NCBI RefSeq assembly: GCF_004343035.1
Contig: NZ_SMCQ01000025.1
Span: 1-42,874 of the forward strand
DNA length: 42,874 bases
Source: Longibaculum muris
GTDB lineage: Bacteria > Bacillota_I > Bacilli_A > Erysipelotrichales > Coprobacillaceae
Direction of reading: 5' to 3'
Shown here: one piece after another, positions 23,148 through 32,064 of the stretch
Numbering within the stretch: the stretch's first letter is position 1
Layout: each line of letters opens with the position of its first letter
Made by a program: the position numbers and the translations under genes
Notes under the pieces: generated by a model
What the model was told of the DNA's origin: nothing
What the model saw: the letters and a program-made list of their open reading frames with translations, nothing else
The model's database searches: none

Positions 23148-23542
23148 AAATTAAATATAATTTTGATATGTTAAGGTGCCTTAAAGTCAAATAGTTATGT
23201 ATTCAATTAAAATTATATTTGAAAGTTATTAAAAAAGCAAAGCTAAGATCATGAAAGTTTAATGATAAAATCATACATCGGAATCTCTTTTTTACAATAT
23301 GTCCACAATATAATTTTAATAGACGAAATATCTCCTTTTAATAAGAATATCCCGTTTTAAAACTAAAGACAGAAAAAGAGGGCTCATAAATATTTAATAT
23401 ACCTAAAAAGAATTTCTTTCCAATAGACACTAGTGATAAGTTTAATTTAAAAAAATGTAGTTCAAAAAAGAGAGATTGGAAGAAGAATCAAATTCATTTT
23501 AAATGCTAGTTACCATAAATTGGGTCTCATATTATAATTTTA
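23148..23542. other. AT-rich intergenic DNA
   Basis: About 395 bp with stops in all frames and no binding sites, known repeats or recognisable remnants. I see nothing here. Confidence 0.5.
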
Positions 23543-23605
23543 TTTTAACTTATAGAATTATATTTTAACATCATCAGTATTAAAATATAAAAAAATAAGT
23601 TAAAA
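23543..23605. promoter_or_regulatory. Nested 63-bp palindrome before the AbiE-like pair
   Basis: Outer arms TTTTAACTTAT (23543-23553) and ATAAGTTAAAA (23595-23605), inner arms ATATTTTAA (23560-23568) and TTAAAATAT (23580-23588), each separated by exactly six bases and centred on 11 bases. Antitoxins of the AbiE type bind inverted repeats in their own promoter, so this is the likely autoregulatory operator. Confidence 0.7.
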
Positions 23606-23615
23606 AGGTGATGCT

Positions 23616-24566
23616 ATGAATGCAATTGAAGTGCTAGGATTAAAAATTGAAGTAAATGATTGGAAATATAACAATCATTTACCATTATATATTACTAATA
23701 CATATACAATTAAAAAGGTATTAATAAATAATGTATATGCTCTTATGCTTTTACCTAATGAAGAATTACCGAATACTCCTGCTTTAAAAAAACATATTTC
23801 GAGAATACAAAATATAGAAAATTTACCTGTGTTTTTAAAACTTGAGATATTATCTGAGTACAGAAAAAATAATCTCTTAACAAATCAAATTCCATTTATA
23901 TATTTAGATAAATTAATTTATCTCCCATTTTTAGGGACGGTTTTAGCTAAAACGAATTTGAACTCAAAAAAACCAATTGAAAAATTCACATTATCTACTC
24001 AACTTTTATTTATCTGGATTATGTATCAAAACACTGATAAATATTATATATCAGAAGCAATTTCTAAATTAAATTTTTCAAATATGACATTAACACGTGC
24101 ATATCGTCAGTTAGTAAATAGTGGATTATTTTGTGAAGCTAAAGATGTTAGAAAAATATATTTAACATCTATTTATAGTAAGAAAGAACTTTTTGAAAAA
24201 GCAAAACCATATTTGACTTCACAAATTTTAAAAACAGGATACATAAATAAAAAAATTTTACCAAAGAGAATTTTGTGTGGTGAGTCTTTATTAAGTGAAC
24301 TTTCATTATTAACTCCTCCAAGGATAGCAGAATATGCAGTATATCATAATAAGATAGATAAATTGTTGTTAACAAATGAATTAATAGATCCAAATGAACA
24401 AGTTAAAGTTGAACTTTGGAATTATGATCCACTTTTATTTTCAAAGGATAATGAGACTACAGATATCATATCTTTAGTTATCTCATTATTTGAAACAGAA
24501 GATGAGAGAATTGAAATTGTTCTTGAACAATTATTAGAAAAAATATGGAAGGAGAAAAGTTTGTAA
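23616..24566 (+). CDS. AbiEi-like antitoxin/regulator
   Basis: A 316-residue protein that I do not recognise by sequence alone. The middle has a winged-helix-like segment (STQLLFIWIMYQNTDKYYIS, then LNFSNMTLTRAYRQLVNSGL), flanked by a less regular N-terminal part and a C-terminal alpha/beta part. Its partner downstream, overlapping by 22 bases, is a clear AbiEii-type nucleotidyltransferase, and a large palindrome lies at its promoter; together this is the layout of a type IV AbiE-like system, in which the first protein represses and neutralises. AAAAAGGTGATG precedes the ATG. Longer than a typical AbiEi. Confidence 0.65.
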   Translation: MNAIEVLGLKIEVNDWKYNNHLPLYITNTYTIKKVLINNVYALMLLPNEELPNTPALKKHISRIQNIENLPVFLKLEILSEYRKNNLLTNQIPFIYLDKLIYLPFLGTVLAKTNLNSKKPIEKFTLSTQLLFIWIMYQNTDKYYISEAISKLNFSNMTLTRAYRQLVNSGLFCEAKDVRKIYLTSIYSKKELFEKAKPYLTSQILKTGYINKKILPKRILCGESLLSELSLLTPPRIAEYAVYHNKIDKLLLTNELIDPNEQVKVELWNYDPLLFSKDNETTDIISLVISLFETEDERIEIVLEQLLEKIWKEKSL

Positions 24567-25186
24567 TAGGAATAGAGAAATTCAAAGAATATTTTAGTGG
24601 CTATGAAGATCAATATGTTATTATAGGTGGAACAGCTTGTGAATTATTAATGGAAAATGAGGAACTGGATTTTAGGGCTACAAAAGATATAGATATTGTT
24701 ATTATTCTTGAATCCTTAACAAAAGAATTTGGAAAAATATTTTGGGATTTTATTTTAGAAGCTGGCTATCAGCATATTAATAAGGGAACAGGGAAAGCGC
24801 AATTTTATCGATTTTATAAGCTTAAGCCATCAAATTACCCAGCTATGATAGAAATATTTTCAAAAAATCAAGATTGGATATCTTTAGATAAAATGGAAGG
24901 AATTGTGCCTATTCATATTGATAATTCTATTTCAAGTCTTTCAGCAATTCTATTAAATGAATCTTATTATAATTTTTTAATAAATGGAACTGGTGTTATT
25001 GATGGTATGTCTGTTTTAAATGCAGAACATATTATCCCATTTAAAGCAAAAGCATGGTTAGATTTAACTGAAAGAAAAGCTAATGGTGAACATGTGGATA
25101 GCCGAGATATAAAAAAACATAAAAATGATGTTTTAGAGTTATTGTATCAATTTTATAAAATTAGAGAAATACAATATATAAGATAA
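24545..25186 (+). CDS. AbiEii/MenA-type nucleotidyltransferase toxin
   Basis: A 213-residue nucleotidyltransferase. YVIIGGTACELLMENEELDF is followed by RATKDIDIVIIL, which holds the GG-T and DxD signatures; the third acidic residue is in YPAMIEIFS, and a C-terminal helix pair has PFKAKAWLDLTERKANGEHV followed by SRDIKKHKNDV. These are the hallmarks of the AbiEii/DUF1814 group, whose best-studied members transfer nucleotides to RNA and stop growth. All catalytic positions are present, so the enzyme looks active. It is translationally coupled to the regulator. Confidence 0.8.
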   Translation: MEGEKFVIGIEKFKEYFSGYEDQYVIIGGTACELLMENEELDFRATKDIDIVIILESLTKEFGKIFWDFILEAGYQHINKGTGKAQFYRFYKLKPSNYPAMIEIFSKNQDWISLDKMEGIVPIHIDNSISSLSAILLNESYYNFLINGTGVIDGMSVLNAEHIIPFKAKAWLDLTERKANGEHVDSRDIKKHKNDVLELLYQFYKIREIQYIR

Positions 25187-25366
25187 TTGATAATAAAAAT
25201 CAATGATAATGAGTTAGTATATATTATTCTTTCATAAGAAAATTATCAATTTTATCAGTATTAGCTATTAAGATGAATCATTAACGAACATGAAGAATAA
25301 ATTTATGTTTTTATTCTCTTAGATTATTTTGCTTTATTGCAATTTATTAATATCATGTTTAATAAG

Positions 25367-25407
25367 AAAAGTAACAGACCAGTCTCGCATGGTTTTGTTG
25401 CTTTTTT
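25367..25407 (+). terminator. Terminator before the cupin gene
   Basis: AAAAGTAACAGACC pairs imperfectly with GGTTTTGTTGCTTTT around a 10-12 nt loop, followed by T. The gap 25187-25366 before it is AT-rich without a gene. Confidence 0.65.
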
Positions 25408-25452
25408 ATGCTACAACAATGAGAAAAAGCCAAAATGTTACTATTTAATAAT

Positions 25453-25481
25453 TTGTATTTCTGTTTAAAAGATGTCATAAT
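25453..25481 (+). promoter_or_regulatory. Module, copy 8 (promoter part)
   Basis: TTGTAT (25453-25458), a 17-bp spacer ending AAAAGATGT, CATAAT (25476-25481), and a leader with AAATTTATGGAGG. The GGTGTTC hairpin is absent; a different terminator stands upstream. Confidence 0.82.
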
Positions 25482-25514
25482 GAAGTATATAAATTTAAAT
25501 TTATGGAGGTAAAT

Positions 25515-25844
25515 ATGCTTATTAATTTTAATGAAATACCAGAAAGAACTGCACCAGGAATGAACGGTGGAACAGGAGAAATGACAGCAAAGATGTTTAT
25601 GGATAATGGTGGTAAAATCATTCCCTGCCGTATTCATATGGGAGGATCTATTGGCTTATATAGACATGAAACAAGTGATGATATCAACTATATTATTTCT
25701 GGTACTGGTTATGCTATTTGTGATGGAAAAGAAGAAATTCTTACGGCAGGAACTTGTCATATATGTAAAAAAGGTTCTGAACATAGCATTGTCAATACAG
25801 GGAATGAAGATTTAGTTATGATTACGATTGTCGTAGAGCGATAA
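25515..25844 (+). CDS. Cupin-domain protein
   Basis: A 109-residue single-cupin protein. Motif 1 lies at about residues 45-65 (GSIGLYRHETSDDINYIISG, with the H and E of the metal site, followed by GYAICDG) and motif 2 at about 76-95 (AGTCHICKKGSEHSIVNTGN). Such small cupins are metal-dependent enzymes or binding proteins; the substrate is unknown. TATGGAGG precedes the ATG. Driven by module copy 8. Confidence 0.85.
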   Translation: MLINFNEIPERTAPGMNGGTGEMTAKMFMDNGGKIIPCRIHMGGSIGLYRHETSDDINYIISGTGYAICDGKEEILTAGTCHICKKGSEHSIVNTGNEDLVMITIVVER

Positions 25845-25926
25845 ATTGTTAGTGGATATATTAAAAAACAATTGAGAGTAATGTGTTTTGAAATTAAGAT
25901 AAACTAAAATTTGTGAGGAAAAATCT

Positions 25927-26361
25927 ATGATTGATGTGTTAAGTCATTTAAACCATATATTTCAGTTAGTAGCAGTCGAAAAATCTTCTGATGAAGAAGC
26001 AATTGCAAGTTTAATAGCTTCTTCAGAAATTGTAGTGCCAGATGAATACTTAAACTTAATTCTAAAGAATTCAGAGTTTGAATTTGCAGTATCCAATACT
26101 CAATATATACGTATATGGGGAGCAAGTGGGTGCATAGAGATGAATGAAGCTTATCATATTCAAAAATATATTCCTCAATCACTTGCTATCGGAGATGATG
26201 AGGGAGGGAATGCTCTTATTTATGCTACGGGGCAAGAAGGATTTGGTGTTTATGTTGTAGCATTTAATGATCTTGATATTGACGAGATGAAATATGTTTC
26301 GGATTCATTGATATCATTGCTTGTCAACGGAATGGGTGTTGAGACATTGATAAATCTATAA
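25927..26361 (+). CDS. SMI1/KNR4 (SUKH) family protein
   Basis: A 144-residue protein of the SUKH immunity superfamily. PDEYLNLILKNSEFEF sits at the typical start of the fold, and QSLAIGDDEGGNALIYATGQ followed by GFGVYVVAFNDLD gives the conserved acidic-glycine strand region near residues 88-118. SUKH proteins neutralise toxins of contact-dependent or polymorphic systems. No toxin gene is adjacent. GTGAGGAAA precedes the ATG. Confidence 0.82.
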   Translation: MIDVLSHLNHIFQLVAVEKSSDEEAIASLIASSEIVVPDEYLNLILKNSEFEFAVSNTQYIRIWGASGCIEMNEAYHIQKYIPQSLAIGDDEGGNALIYATGQEGFGVYVVAFNDLDIDEMKYVSDSLISLLVNGMGVETLINL

Positions 26362-26402
26362 ATATGAAGTTATTTTGAACAATTTGAATACTGTTTATTG
26401 TC

Positions 26403-26431
26403 TTGTGTTATTGTTTATAAGGTGTCATAAT
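26403..26431 (+). promoter_or_regulatory. Module, copy 9 (hairpin decayed)
   Basis: TTGTGT (26403-26408), 17 bp ending AAGGTGT, CATAAT (26426-26431), leader AAATTAGAAATTTGGAGG. Upstream TTGAACAATTTGAATACTG is a degraded form of the module hairpin. Confidence 0.8.
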
Positions 26432-26472
26432 AGGGTTAACAAGTCATTAAATTAGAAATTTGGAGGCACTAT

Positions 26473-27339
26473 ATGAGTATATATAAGTCGCAAAAAGGGC
26501 GTGAAGAATCACTTTTACTATATGATAAACAATTATTAAAATTAGGAAAGTCTTTTTTAGACATTTATGTAGAGACATCATTTGGAAAAACTCATATAGT
26601 TGAAACTGGAAATAAGAAAGGAATCCCATTGCTTGTTTTTCATGGTGGGAATAGTACAACTGCATATAATTTATTGATGTGTCGATTTTTATTAGAGGAT
26701 TTTCACATATATGCGGTTGATACAATCGGACATCCAGGAAAAAGTGATGAAGTGTGTTTATCACATAGAGGATATGATTATGGAAAGTGGGCAAGTGAAG
26801 TCATTGATCAATTGGGATATGACAAAATTGCCTGTTTTGGTATTTCATTTGGTGGTGGTATATTAGCCAAGCTCATATGTGTTGCGCCAGAAAAAGTTAA
26901 AAAATCAGTTTTGATTGTGCCTGCTGGAATAAGTAACGCTTTGCCTATCTCATCAGTAAAAATGATGATACCTTTATTACAATATCGTATGACAAAGAAA
27001 AAGAAATATCTTATTAAAACAGCATTATTTATGGCATTACATGAGGATGTCCTTGATGAAGATACTTTAGATACTGTTAAAGATAGTTTTGATAATGTGA
27101 AAACAAAGGTTGGAATGCCAACAAATATTGAAGAACAAAAATTATCTGGATATCATTCACCCACACTTGTTATTGCTTCTGAAAAAGATTGTTTATTTCC
27201 TGCTAAAAAAGTTTTAGCAAGAGCAAAACAAATTTTTACTGATTGCAGAATTTATGAACTCAAAGAAAGTGGACATATGCATATCTTGCCACCAAGTATT
27301 AAAAATACGATAGTAGAGTTTTTAAAAGAATCATCATAA
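26473..27339 (+). CDS. Alpha/beta hydrolase
   Basis: A 288-residue alpha/beta hydrolase. HGGNSTT near residue 57 is the oxyanion region, GISFGGG near residue 122 the nucleophile elbow, SEKDCLFP carries the acid, and ESGHMHILP the catalytic histidine. YAVDTIGHPGKSDE is also typical. It has a lid-like insertion around residues 155-210. Single gene behind module copy 9; substrate unknown. GGAGG precedes the ATG. Confidence 0.87.
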   Translation: MSIYKSQKGREESLLLYDKQLLKLGKSFLDIYVETSFGKTHIVETGNKKGIPLLVFHGGNSTTAYNLLMCRFLLEDFHIYAVDTIGHPGKSDEVCLSHRGYDYGKWASEVIDQLGYDKIACFGISFGGGILAKLICVAPEKVKKSVLIVPAGISNALPISSVKMMIPLLQYRMTKKKKYLIKTALFMALHEDVLDEDTLDTVKDSFDNVKTKVGMPTNIEEQKLSGYHSPTLVIASEKDCLFPAKKVLARAKQIFTDCRIYELKESGHMHILPPSIKNTIVEFLKESS

Positions 27340-27418
27340 AATCTTCATTTTATGTTTTAACAATAGCATGCTTGAATATTGAGTTAAAATTTGTTGATAT
27401 CATATTGTTTATTGAAAC

Positions 27419-27461
27419 AAGATAGTAAACTAACTTTGCCCGGTGAGTTACCATCTTTTTT
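27419..27461 (+). terminator. Terminator of the hydrolase gene
   Basis: AAGATAGTAAACTAAC pairs with GTGAGTTACCATCTT with small mismatches, followed by a T run. The rest of 27340-27683 is AT-rich; a short inverted repeat ATGTAGTT/AACTACAT (27535-27557) could be an operator for the next gene. Confidence 0.7.
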
Positions 27462-27683
27462 CTAAATATTTTTATTTATACAATATTATAATAATTCAAA
27501 TACTTATAAATATTTAAAGAAATAGAAAAAGAATATGTAGTTCAATTAAAACTACATTAAATTTTAAATAGTCTTGATAATGATTATAGTGTTCGTTGTT
27601 GAATATTATTATATTTATCTTGTTTAAATAAATTAAAAATGTAATCATAAATAGAGAAAATCTTTTTAGTAAGGAGAAAATAG

Positions 27684-28403
27684 ATGAGTCATTATGTAAT
27701 TGAAAATAAATTAACTAATCTCATACCAATCGTAAATCCAGGTTTAAAAGGAAAACAGGGAATTGAAGCAGCATTACTTTATAGAATCCTTCCCTGCAAA
27801 GAAATAGATTCATCAGATTTAGTTAAAGAAGCATATCAACTTTACTATGATGAACCTATTCCAGCTTATTCAGATACTATATTGAATGCATTTATACCAT
27901 TTAGAGACTTTTGTGTATCAAAATTATTATTACTTAGCCGAGATGATAGAACTTATTATCCATTAAAAAATGGAACATATAGAAATGATTTAAATGAATT
28001 GATATACTTATATTTAGATGATATTTTTTATGGATATGAAGATTTAAGACATTTGTTTGATCGATATTTTGACCTTATGTATTCTTTTTCTAATTTCATG
28101 CCAGTGCCTGCTTTTTTTAATGGAACAAAAACAAGAAAAGGAAAAGGTGATTGGAGACTCAATAAAGATTATCCATCAATGTATTTAAAAAATCTTAACG
28201 ATGAAAATTCTCAGATTTGTAATCGAATTGAAAATAAACAATGGCTAGATGAAAATATGGAAAAATATAAAGTAAAAGCTATGTATAGTTTACAACCACC
28301 TTATGATATTAAAGAATATTATGGAAACAACGATGATAAATTGGATATGTTAAAAGAATTTATTATGCAAGCAATAAAATTGATAGAAAATAGATTAAAA
28401 TAA
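27684..28403 (+). CDS. Unknown protein, possibly DUF6994
   Basis: A 239-residue soluble protein. The segment LMYSFSNFMPVPAFFNGTKT followed by RKGKGDWRLNKDYPSMYL is distinctive and recalls DUF6994 proteins found in phage and immunity islands (pattern memory, low confidence). The N-terminal FIPFRDFCVSKLLLLSRDD is helical. AAGGAG precedes the ATG. It is followed 26 bases later by the DUF3784 gene without an intervening terminator. Confidence 0.5.
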   Translation: MSHYVIENKLTNLIPIVNPGLKGKQGIEAALLYRILPCKEIDSSDLVKEAYQLYYDEPIPAYSDTILNAFIPFRDFCVSKLLLLSRDDRTYYPLKNGTYRNDLNELIYLYLDDIFYGYEDLRHLFDRYFDLMYSFSNFMPVPAFFNGTKTRKGKGDWRLNKDYPSMYLKNLNDENSQICNRIENKQWLDENMEKYKVKAMYSLQPPYDIKEYYGNNDDKLDMLKEFIMQAIKLIENRLK

Positions 28404-28429
28404 GACTATGTTTAAATGGGGGGATAAAA

Positions 28430-28723
28430 ATGAATTTTGTATTTTTGCTATGCTCAATCTTTTTATTAATATTATCAATTCCACTATTATTTGGGAAAAT
28501 GTCAAATATCATTGCTGGATATAATACAATGAATGATAAACAAAAAGAACAATATGATGAATTAAAGTTATGTCGAATAATTGCAATGATAATTATAGGA
28601 TTAGCGATTATATTACTTTTAGGCGCTTTGTATATAATCAGTTCAACTAATACTATATTAGTAGGTATATCAGAAATAATGATAGGAGTAATTGTCGGAA
28701 ATTTTTTTGCTAAGGAGAAGTAA
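28430..28723 (+). CDS. DUF3784 membrane protein
   Basis: A 97-residue protein with three hydrophobic helices and, between the first two, IIAGYNTMNDKQKEQYDELK followed by LCR, the signature of DUF3784. Function unknown; these small membrane proteins occur widely in gut Firmicutes. GGGGGG precedes the ATG. It ends just before a strong bidirectional hairpin. Confidence 0.78.
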   Translation: MNFVFLLCSIFLLILSIPLLFGKMSNIIAGYNTMNDKQKEQYDELKLCRIIAMIIIGLAIILLLGALYIISSTNTILVGISEIMIGVIVGNFFAKEK

Positions 28724-28728
28724 TATAT

Positions 28729-28767
28729 GAAAAAGATTTATTCTGTATTAACGAATAAATCTTTTTC
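28729..28767. terminator. Bidirectional terminator, 15-bp perfect stem
   Basis: GAAAAAGATTTATTC (28729-28743) pairs perfectly with 28753-28767 around a 9-nt loop. A and T runs on the two sides suit both strands, between the DUF3784 gene and a convergent frame. Confidence 0.85.
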
Positions 28768-29145
28768 ATTTTCAAAATTTTCTCTTTTTAATGATATTTT
28801 AATATGATTTAAAGATGAACTATCTAGCTCATAAAATAACTTATAATTCTTTGACATAGCAAGAATACTTTTCTCTATATTGTCAATTTGTGAAATAATA
28901 TCATCAGAACAAAATATTTTGATCACAGTAAAACAAGATTTTTCAGTAATATAAACTGTAAGTTTAGAATGAGCATTTAAACAATTAAAGACAATATTTT
29001 TAGAAATATAAAACATTCTATGATTTAATGCGTCAATTTCATGTTTGACATTTTTTATTGAATTTATTTGTTGTAATTCAAATTTTCTGAGTTGTTGTGA
29101 CTTTTCAAATTCAATTTTATTAAGTTTATTAAGATGATATAATTT
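28738..29145 (-). pseudogene. Convergent coding remnant without an N-terminus
   Basis: A minus-strand frame of about 135 codons runs from just after a TAG near 29148 to the stop at 28738. The first ATG is at 29016, but the protein-like sequence clearly starts earlier: KLNKIEFEKSQQLRKFELQQ then INSIKNVKHEIDALN reads as coiled coil, and after ATG 29016 comes FYISKNIVFNCLNAHSKLTV. No start codon with a binding site exists upstream. It looks like a 5'-truncated gene. It is the only minus-strand coding sequence between 17.2 and 40.7 kb. Confidence 0.45.
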
Positions 29146-29180
29146 CTATATAACTAAATTGAAATAAATAGGAGGTAAAA

Positions 29181-30059
29181 ATGAAATTAGGATATTTTGT
29201 TTCAAAAAAGATTGATCAGTTAACAAAAAAAGCAGATAGTGCTATGCAATGTGGTAAATATTTAAAAGCCATTGCATATTATAAGAAAATAATAGAGATA
29301 TTGCCTGAACCTAAAGAACAATGGGAAGCATACGAGTGGGGTGTAGTATCTATTGCTGATACATATTATATTATCGAAGATTATAATAAAGCAGAGTTAT
29401 ATTTTAATAAAATTATAAATACAGCAGTAAATCCTTTTATTTTCTTAAGATATGGGCAAACACAATATTATTTAAATAAAATAGAACTAGCTAAAAAATA
29501 TTTAGAAAAGGTATATGAATTAGAAGGGGAAGAAATCTTTAAACAAGATGATCCTTGTTTCTTGAGACTAGCTATTGAATCTAGTAAAGCAACAAATAAA
29601 ATTAAAGAAAATGATGATGGTTTTGAGAATCTATTTAGGTTACCCTTGGAATATCAGTATCTGGAAAAAGAATATATGAGTTTACAATATCTTTGGAAAC
29701 CTATTGATTGGGATGAAATATACAATCAGTACAATTTATTCTTTGAGAAAATCCCAGAAGAACTATATTCTAATTCTATATCATTTCTTTGTGCTTCTGC
29801 GATACTAGAATCTGCAATAAATTTAGGTAAAACAGAAGTGTTTGAAAAATGGTTAACCATGATTGAAAGACTGTCACAAAACAGAAAAGATGTTGAAGTG
29901 GTGGAAATATGGAAAGGGATTTGTGAACTTTATAAAGGAAATAAAGAAGAAGCGTTGAAATTTTTTAGATTAGCAGAAGAAAAAGGTACAGATAGAATAT
30001 TGAAACATTTTAGACATTTTGGTAATGATATATATGATTTTTATTTGAAAAATATTTAA
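29181..30059 (+). CDS. Tetratricopeptide-repeat protein
   Basis: A 292-residue all-helical protein with three or four TPR units in the first half: LTKKADSAMQCGKYLKAIAY, then VVSIADTYYIIEDYNKAELY and LRYGQTQYYLNKIELAKKYL, and a further repeat near residues 250-275 (KGICELYKGNKEEALKFFRL). No enzyme motif. AGGAGG precedes the ATG. TPR proteins of this kind occur in immunity-gene clusters, but a partner cannot be named. Confidence 0.78.
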   Translation: MKLGYFVSKKIDQLTKKADSAMQCGKYLKAIAYYKKIIEILPEPKEQWEAYEWGVVSIADTYYIIEDYNKAELYFNKIINTAVNPFIFLRYGQTQYYLNKIELAKKYLEKVYELEGEEIFKQDDPCFLRLAIESSKATNKIKENDDGFENLFRLPLEYQYLEKEYMSLQYLWKPIDWDEIYNQYNLFFEKIPEELYSNSISFLCASAILESAINLGKTEVFEKWLTMIERLSQNRKDVEVVEIWKGICELYKGNKEEALKFFRLAEEKGTDRILKHFRHFGNDIYDFYLKNI

Positions 30060-30072
30060 GAACCAATTCTTA

Positions 30073-30101
30073 TTGTATTTATTTTTTAAAGATGTCATAC
30101 T
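30073..30101 (+). promoter_or_regulatory. Module, copy 10 (promoter part)
   Basis: TTGTAT (30073-30078), 17 bp ending AAAGATGT, -10 CATACT (30096-30101). No module hairpin is present upstream. Confidence 0.72.
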
Positions 30102-30145
30102 ATGAAAAAGCGTAAGATAAAGTGATATCTGGAGAGGGCATGAAT

Positions 30146-30904
30146 ATGAATAAAGAATTGTATGATATGATATTGAAAAGAAAATCATTTCATTTATTTA
30201 GAAATGTTGGAAATCATAACATTTCTATAGATGAGATTGAAAAAATTAAACAAATGTATGAAACTTTTGTACCTTTGTATCCTGATATAAAAACAACAAT
30301 CAAGATTGTAGCAGCCAATGAAACAACTTGTAAACGTGGACAACAGTTTTGTATTTTGTTATATAGTGAAAAGAAAGATAACTATTTACAAAACATTGGG
30401 TATCTTGGTGAACAATTAGATTTATATTTGGTTTCACAAAATATAGGAACATTATGGTTTGGCATAGGTAAAACTGATGAACCCTCATTTGAAGGTCTTG
30501 ATTTTGTGATTATGATAGCTATGTCAAAAATTGATGATGAGAAAAAATTTCGTAAAGATATGTTTAAAAGCAAACGTAAGACTATGGATGAAATCTGGCA
30601 AGGAGAACTGATCAGTGGTGTTAGTGAAATTGTGAGATTTGCTCCGAGTGCCTGTAATACACAACCATGGATTGTAGAACATGTAGATAACAAACTTTAT
30701 GTTTATCGATATAAAAAACCAGGGAAAAGAGGAATTATGCCAGCAGATAAAGTTGTATTTTATAATCAGATTGATATGGGAATATTCTTATGCTTTCTTG
30801 ACTTATGTTTACAACATACAAAAAATTCTTATGAAGTAACATTATTTATAGATAACGGATCACAAGAAGAAAAAATAATGAATGCAGAATATAAATTGTT
30901 ATAA
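30146..30904 (+). CDS. TM1586-type nitroreductase-fold protein
   Basis: A 252-residue protein of the putative nitroreductase TM1586 group, in which a single chain contains two nitroreductase-like halves. The first half has ELYDMILKRKSFHLFRNV and GYLGEQLDLYLVSQNIGTLW; the second has SEIVRFAPSACNTQPWIVEH and FYNQIDMGIFLCFLDLCLQH. ATG 30146 is eight bases after GGAGAGGG; ATG 30140 is too close. Flavin binding is likely; the substrate is unknown. Driven by module copy 10. Confidence 0.78.
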   Translation: MNKELYDMILKRKSFHLFRNVGNHNISIDEIEKIKQMYETFVPLYPDIKTTIKIVAANETTCKRGQQFCILLYSEKKDNYLQNIGYLGEQLDLYLVSQNIGTLWFGIGKTDEPSFEGLDFVIMIAMSKIDDEKKFRKDMFKSKRKTMDEIWQGELISGVSEIVRFAPSACNTQPWIVEHVDNKLYVYRYKKPGKRGIMPADKVVFYNQIDMGIFLCFLDLCLQHTKNSYEVTLFIDNGSQEEKIMNAEYKLL

Positions 30905-30928
30905 TAAATTTATAAGGAGGACAATGAA

Positions 30929-31645
30929 ATGAATTTATTTGGTTTAAAAAAGAAAAAGGATGAAAATTTTGAATTGAACTTAATCAATTATTTCAACAGT
31001 AAAAATATTTATCCAAATCCAGTTCAATTATTATTGCCAGAAGCAGTAGGATTATTAAATATAAATGAAAATTGGAAAGGTATATTATCAAATTGTTCAA
31101 GAAAAGAAAGAGTTCATAAAACTATTGAATTATGGAAAGAATCAACAAGTCAGTTTAGTAAAATAATAGATGTATTCAAAAGCAAGTTAATATCTATAGA
31201 TACTATCCTTTATAATAAAGAACTCTATGTGGTATATTCTTTAAAAGCTTATGATGGTTTGATTTATTATTTAGGAAAATTACCAAGAGAATCATATGAA
31301 AATTCAATAATGAATAAACTTCCTAAAGAAATACAAGATTTTTATTTACATATTCATGATGGTTTTGTTTTATTCCCTGATGAATGTATGGGACCTGTGA
31401 GTTCAGATAAATTTTATTGTTTGGGGGATGATTTATTACAAAGTGAATTTTTAGATGATTATTCTGTTAAAGATACATATATGATCTTTTCAAATGGTGG
31501 TGGCGATGGAATTGTTTATGATTTAAGTCAAAATCCACCTAAAGGATTCACTTATTTTCATGGTAATTATGAGGATTGTGACTTTGAGAATAATCCAATT
31601 GATGTGATGTGTGAATGGATGAAAATAGGATTAAATGGTGAATAA
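30929..31645 (+). CDS. SMI1/KNR4 (SUKH) family protein
   Basis: A 238-residue protein. Residues 120-238 form a SUKH domain: LPKEIQDFYLHIHDGFVLFP, then MIFSNGGGDGIVYDLSQNPP and FTYFHGNYEDCDFENNPIDV. The N-terminal third (LNLINYFNSKNIYPNP...) is a helical extension. Proteins of this family protect against polymorphic toxins. AAGGAGG precedes the ATG and the gene follows the nitroreductase by 24 bases, so the two may share a transcript. Confidence 0.78.
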   Translation: MNLFGLKKKKDENFELNLINYFNSKNIYPNPVQLLLPEAVGLLNINENWKGILSNCSRKERVHKTIELWKESTSQFSKIIDVFKSKLISIDTILYNKELYVVYSLKAYDGLIYYLGKLPRESYENSIMNKLPKEIQDFYLHIHDGFVLFPDECMGPVSSDKFYCLGDDLLQSEFLDDYSVKDTYMIFSNGGGDGIVYDLSQNPPKGFTYFHGNYEDCDFENNPIDVMCEWMKIGLNGE

Positions 31646-31671
31646 TAGATTTATTTCAATAAGGAGTATGG

Positions 31672-32031
31672 ATGAATATGAGAGATAGTCTTAAAAGATT
31701 TTATGAGTATTTAGAATCTGATGAAGATTTAATGTATTGTGTTCGTATTCAGGTGGAATGGAACGAAGAAGCTTTTCTAAAGATGAAACGATTATCTAGA
31801 GAAGTCATGAAAGATTATGCTCACGAAGATAATTATCCAAAACGCTTTATTGCTTATTTTATGTGGGAAATTCCTACCATTATCGATATCCTTTCACAGT
31901 TTAAACACTGTTCAAAAAAAGATAAATCAAAAGGATATACTGATGAAACATATCACATAATGATTACAGAAAAAATCGATCAATTAAAAAAACTTCAACA
32001 AGAGTTTATAAGTTCATTGAATGTGTATTAA
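31672..32031 (+). CDS. Small helical protein, unknown
   Basis: A 119-residue, highly charged, mostly helical protein (LKRFYEYLESDEDLMYCVRI, PKRFIAYFMWEIPTIIDILS, ending EKIDQLKKLQQEFISSLNVY). AAGGAG lies close before ATG 31672; ATG 31678 is also possible. No family is recognised. It is the last gene before module copy 11 and its position suggests another orphan immunity protein. Confidence 0.55.
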   Translation: MNMRDSLKRFYEYLESDEDLMYCVRIQVEWNEEAFLKMKRLSREVMKDYAHEDNYPKRFIAYFMWEIPTIIDILSQFKHCSKKDKSKGYTDETYHIMITEKIDQLKKLQQEFISSLNVY

Positions 32032-32064
32032 GTGTTCATTTATGAATTTTTGTTTATTGGATAT

